NCBI GenBank assembly: GCA_944332375.1
Contig: CALVJU010000063.1
Span: 1-7,783, forward strand
Direction: 5' to 3'
Length of the DNA: 7,783 bases
Source: an uncultured Bacilli bacterium
GTDB taxonomy: Bacteria; Bacillota_I; Bacilli_A; RF39; UBA660
The notes under the pieces were generated by a model. That model ran no database searches and was not told the origin of the DNA. It was given only the letters and a program-made list of their open reading frames with translations. The position numbers and the translations under genes were made by a program. Shown here piece after piece: positions 5,859 through 7,783 of the stretch (position 1 is its first letter; every line of letters begins with the position of its first letter).

Positions 5859-6725
5859 ATGAAAAATCGTGAAACAATCAAAAAGGTATTGGCAGTGCTT
5901 ACAGCTGTTTTATTGGCGGTCTGTCAAATTCTACCATTTTTAAGTATTATTGGTATCACAATGGTAAGTGTAGAGGTAAAAGGATGTTTTTTTGTCCTTG
6001 TTGCTGCTTGTGTCTTTTTATATTCTGTAATATCTGGAAATTTAAGAAGTTACTTTATATCTGCGATTGGTATGGCACTTGGTTATAGTTGGACATTTTA
6101 TCACGTCTATCGAAGTTATCGCACAATGCATGATATGACTACTGAATTTGGATTCAGTTCTCTTATGGAGTTTGAATTTGGCTTTTATGTTTATGTGCTC
6201 AGTTGTGTTCTTCTTGTAGTTTGCTTATTGATTAAGAATACAAAGAAAGAGGATCGTGTACTTCGTACAGGTCCTACTGTTCAACAGGGAATGAACATGC
6301 CATGTTTAATTGGCTTTTATCGTTCTGGGATGCTTGGAAATGCATCTTTGATCAATCATTCTTGTTCTATCACGTTAGACCAAGTAGGAACACTGCAAGT
6401 GATGGTTGCCAACCAACAAGTTTATCGTTATGAAATACAAAGTACACAAATACAAGGAATTTATTGCTATCCAGGAAGAGGACTTCTGAATATGGCATCT
6501 TATCAAACAGAACGATCATTACTCGCTTCTGCACTAGTTGGTAGATGGGGGCCTACTATGGCACAGAATATAGGTTCGTGTAATGATAGTCCAGTATCTT
6601 ACTTAGTAGAGATTCACTATTTAGAAGGAAATGAAGTAAGAAAAGCAGTTTTTGAATTCGCAGACAATCCTGATTTCTTCTTTCAGAGATATCAGAATCG
6701 TTACCAAAAAGTTTCTCAGGGATGA
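5859..6725 (+). CDS. Four-helix membrane protein with conserved cytoplasmic domain, paralogue 2
   Basis: This 288-residue protein is a paralogue of its left neighbour. The membrane halves are under half identical by eye, while the cytoplasmic domain (~149-286) aligns without gaps and is roughly three quarters identical. Fully shared blocks include INHSCSITLDQ, TQIQGIYCYPGRGL, YQTERSLL, SALVGRWG and NPDFFFQ. The linker after the fourth membrane segment differs and is longer by several residues (RTGPTVQQGMNMP). The same PH-like strand/helix pattern applies, with the same doubt. The start chosen is the ATG at 5859, with GGGAGTAGGG (5842-5851) upstream; the in-frame GTG at 5853 abuts that site. 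The last codons and stop lie in the 5' arm and loop of the terminator. It has its own promoter. No known function; envelope sensing or scaffolding would be a guess. Confidence 0.8.
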   Translation: MKNRETIKKVLAVLTAVLLAVCQILPFLSIIGITMVSVEVKGCFFVLVAACVFLYSVISGNLRSYFISAIGMALGYSWTFYHVYRSYRTMHDMTTEFGFSSLMEFEFGFYVYVLSCVLLVVCLLIKNTKKEDRVLRTGPTVQQGMNMPCLIGFYRSGMLGNASLINHSCSITLDQVGTLQVMVANQQVYRYEIQSTQIQGIYCYPGRGLLNMASYQTERSLLASALVGRWGPTMAQNIGSCNDSPVSYLVEIHYLEGNEVRKAVFEFADNPDFFFQRYQNRYQKVSQG

Positions 6726-6736
6726 GAGACTTTTTT
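6706..6736 (+). terminator. Terminator overlapping the 3' end of paralogue 2
   Basis: AAAAAGTTTCTC (6706-6717) pairs with GAGAGACTTTTT (6724-6735) through 12 base pairs with one wobble. The loop AGGGAT (6718-6723) contains the last codon, and the TGA stop (6723-6725) is at the loop/stem junction. T6 (6731-6736) completes it. Confidence 0.85.
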
Positions 6737-6742
6737 GTTAAA

Positions 6743-6771
6743 TTGAAAAATCATAAAAATTGTGTTAAAAT
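6743..6771 (+). promoter_or_regulatory. Promoter of the ZIP transporter gene
   Basis: TTGAAA (6743-6748) and TAAAAT (6766-6771) are 17 bases apart, with TGT before the -10 (extended -10). It starts only seven bases after the previous terminator's T-run. No metal-repressor operator palindrome is evident around it. Confidence 0.75.
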
Positions 6772-6797
6772 GAAGTGTATGTAAATGAGGGATGTGT

Positions 6798-7568
6798 ATG
6801 GCAACAATCGGAGCATTAGGATCTACTTTAATTGTAGGAGTTTTTATTTTATTAGGCTATTTTATTGTAAAAAAAGTAGGAAATAATCACCACGTAATGA
6901 ATTTTTCGATCAGTTTAGCCTTTGGAGTAATGGCGTCATTAATTTTATTTGAGTTATTACCAGAGAGCTTTGAACATTTAAATGGAAGTAGAACAGATTT
7001 TATTCCCATTTGTTATTTAGTATTTTTTATTGCCGTAGGTGTCTGTCTATTAAAATTCTTAGATATCTTTATTCCTGATCATCATGAGAAAGAACATAAA
7101 AAAGTAGATAAAGACAATCTCGAACATATTGGAATTGTTTCTTGTATCGCTTTGATTCTTCACAATATGATTGAAGGAATGGCAATTTATACCAGTGTTT
7201 TAAGTTCCATAGAATTAGGAACACTCATGTGTATTGGAGTAGGACTTCATAACATTCCAATGGGAATGGTTCTCGCTTCTACTTTCTATACTTCTAAAAA
7301 ACAGGATAAGAAAACGAAACTGATTATTTTACTTACCGCACTATCTACATTTATGGGAGGACTGTTGATGTTCTTCTTAAGTAGTTTTATGAATGATTTT
7401 GTACTAGGTATTTTACTTTCTGTTACAACAGGTATGATCGCATATATTGTATTGTTTGAATTATTACCACATCTGTTAGGACATAGAAAAGAGAAAGAAA
7501 CAATTCCGGGAATCCTTTTAGGGGTTGTGATTTTATTAATTAGTGTGATATTGGGGCATCATCATTGA
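6798..7568 (+). CDS. ZIP-family divalent metal transporter
   Basis: ZIP proteins move Zn2+, Fe2+ or Mn2+ into the cytoplasm through an eight-helix bundle. This 256-residue protein is of typical bacterial length. It shows the TM2 pattern FELLPES (51-57), a His/Asp/Lys-rich cytoplasmic loop (DHHEKEHKK, 94-102), the TM4 metal motif HNMIEG (H122, N123, E126), the TM5 motif HNIPMG (H151, N152, M155) and the TM7 motif FELLPH (220-225). The C-terminus ends GHHH just after the last helix. In most bacterial ZIPs, including the structurally known BbZIP, the TM5 motif ends in Glu where this protein has Met155, so the binuclear metal site may be altered. I chose the ATG at 6798 because GAGGGA (6787-6792) overlaps the in-frame ATG at 6792. 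It has its own promoter and no visible terminator; the T-box promoter overlaps its stop. Metal specificity cannot be told. Confidence 0.93.
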   Translation: MATIGALGSTLIVGVFILLGYFIVKKVGNNHHVMNFSISLAFGVMASLILFELLPESFEHLNGSRTDFIPICYLVFFIAVGVCLLKFLDIFIPDHHEKEHKKVDKDNLEHIGIVSCIALILHNMIEGMAIYTSVLSSIELGTLMCIGVGLHNIPMGMVLASTFYTSKKQDKKTKLIILLTALSTFMGGLLMFFLSSFMNDFVLGILLSVTTGMIAYIVLFELLPHLLGHRKEKETIPGILLGVVILLISVILGHHH

Positions 7569-7593
7569 CAAAATAAAAAAAAAGATATATGAT
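7565..7593 (+). promoter_or_regulatory. Near-consensus promoter of the T-box transcript, overlapping the ZIP stop codon
   Basis: A perfect TTGACA (7565-7570) and TATGAT (7588-7593) are separated by 17 A-rich bases. The -35 hexamer includes the TGA stop of the ZIP gene (7566-7568). The start of transcription would be near 7600, which matches the start of T-box stem I. Confidence 0.88.
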
Positions 7594-7599
7594 GTTAAT

Positions 7600-7783
7600 A
7601 TCAATGCGATGATTAGGACATGATATTTTAAATTTCTTTTTAAAAGAGAGCAGGGAATGGTGAGAACCTGTAAAAGAGTTAAAATATTACTACCTATGAG
7701 CTGAACTCGAAAGAGAATTCCGGTCTATGCCGTTATCTAATTAAGTACAAATAAGGATGGTACCGCGTATACACGCTCCTGGT
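7600..7783 (+). promoter_or_regulatory. T-box leader, most likely reading tRNA-Thr (ACU), cut off by the window end
   Basis: T-box leaders sense uncharged tRNA and let transcription continue into amino-acid genes. Stem I has the conserved apical part (AGAGAGCAGGG then GGTGAGAACCTG, 7645-7670) and a 9-base-pair helix (7623-7631/7679-7687). The specifier loop is closed below by AGG/CCT (7615-7617/7693-7695). In the usual register, the triplet followed by A and CCT is ACT (7689-7691), a threonine codon. A GAAA-loop hairpin (7703-7720) follows. The antiterminator is complete: AGGA (7754-7757)/TCCT (7777-7780), the canonical 7-base bulge TGGTACC (7758-7764), and GCGT/ACGC (7765-7768/7773-7776). 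TGGT would pair with a tRNA ending ACCA. The competing terminator and the regulated gene, probably thrS or a threonine gene, are outside the window. T-box identity is firm; the specifier is less sure. Confidence 0.93.

Larger units (their letters stand above)
4701..6725 (+). repeat. Tandem duplication: promoter region plus membrane-protein gene, two copies
   Basis: Copy 1 runs from about 4701 to the end of the gene at 5674. Copy 2 runs from about 5745 to 6725. Both begin at GC plus a T-run plus GTGAAG, inside the terminator of the preceding gene. From that GTGAAG (4710 and 5755) to the ATG (4814 and 5859) each is exactly 104 bases. Shared blocks include AGTGTCCAAT (4718-4727; 5763-5772), TTGTGAAT at the -35 and GATATGATAGAATGA at the -10. 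Inside the genes, 5285-5338 and 6351-6404 differ at one of 54 bases. Confidence 0.88.

Noticed and set aside
7686..7691. Alternative T-box specifiers ATT (Ile) or TAC (Tyr)
   Set aside because: They do not fit the usual register in which the specifier is followed by one purine and then the CCU strand of the lower helix; ACT does. Not fully excluded.
1..7783. Recoded UGA, mobile elements, CRISPR or prophage genes
   Set aside because: Genes end normally with TAA, TAG or TGA, tryptophan is encoded by TGG, and no repeats or motifs of such elements were seen.

Overview
The window is AT-rich DNA with strong AGGAGG-type ribosome binding sites, sigma-A-like promoters with 17-base spacers, short GC stems followed by U-tracts as terminators, a T-box leader, and an LCP-family cell-wall protein. 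Together these point to a low-GC Bacillota chromosome. A gut Erysipelotrichales/RF39-like lineage is my guess from the style of the LCP protein, not something the sequence proves. All stops fit the standard code. I see no transposase, integrase, CRISPR array, tRNA or rRNA.

Left part (1-2409): about 290 bases of non-coding DNA with long homopolymer runs, then two minus-strand genes, each with its own promoter. The first is a 462-residue protein with a divergent protein-kinase-like C-terminal domain. The second is a 209-residue P-loop kinase. Compact terminator hairpins lie downstream of both. A divergent promoter region (2410-2574) separates them from the plus-strand genes.

Middle (2575-6725): a 700-residue LytR-CpsA-Psr (LCP) protein with three membrane segments, an unusual extracellular N-terminal region, a PASTA-like module and a Gly/Ser/Asp-rich tail. 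It is followed by two tandem paralogues, each with four predicted membrane segments and a conserved cytoplasmic domain of unknown function, possibly PH-like. The duplication includes the intergenic promoter region: from the upstream U-tract to the start codon both copies are 104 bases and align without gaps.

Right part (6798-7783): a ZIP-family metal transporter whose TM5 motif reads HNIPMG instead of the usual HNIPEG. A near-consensus promoter overlaps its stop codon and drives a T-box leader. The leader is almost complete, including the antiterminator, and its most likely specifier codon is ACU (Thr). The regulated gene, probably threonyl-tRNA synthetase or a threonine gene, lies beyond the right edge.

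Almost every gene has its own promoter and terminator, so this looks like a row of single-gene transcripts, not an operon. The most novel material is the duplicated membrane-protein pair and the domain architecture of the LCP protein. I found no convincing new multi-gene system.
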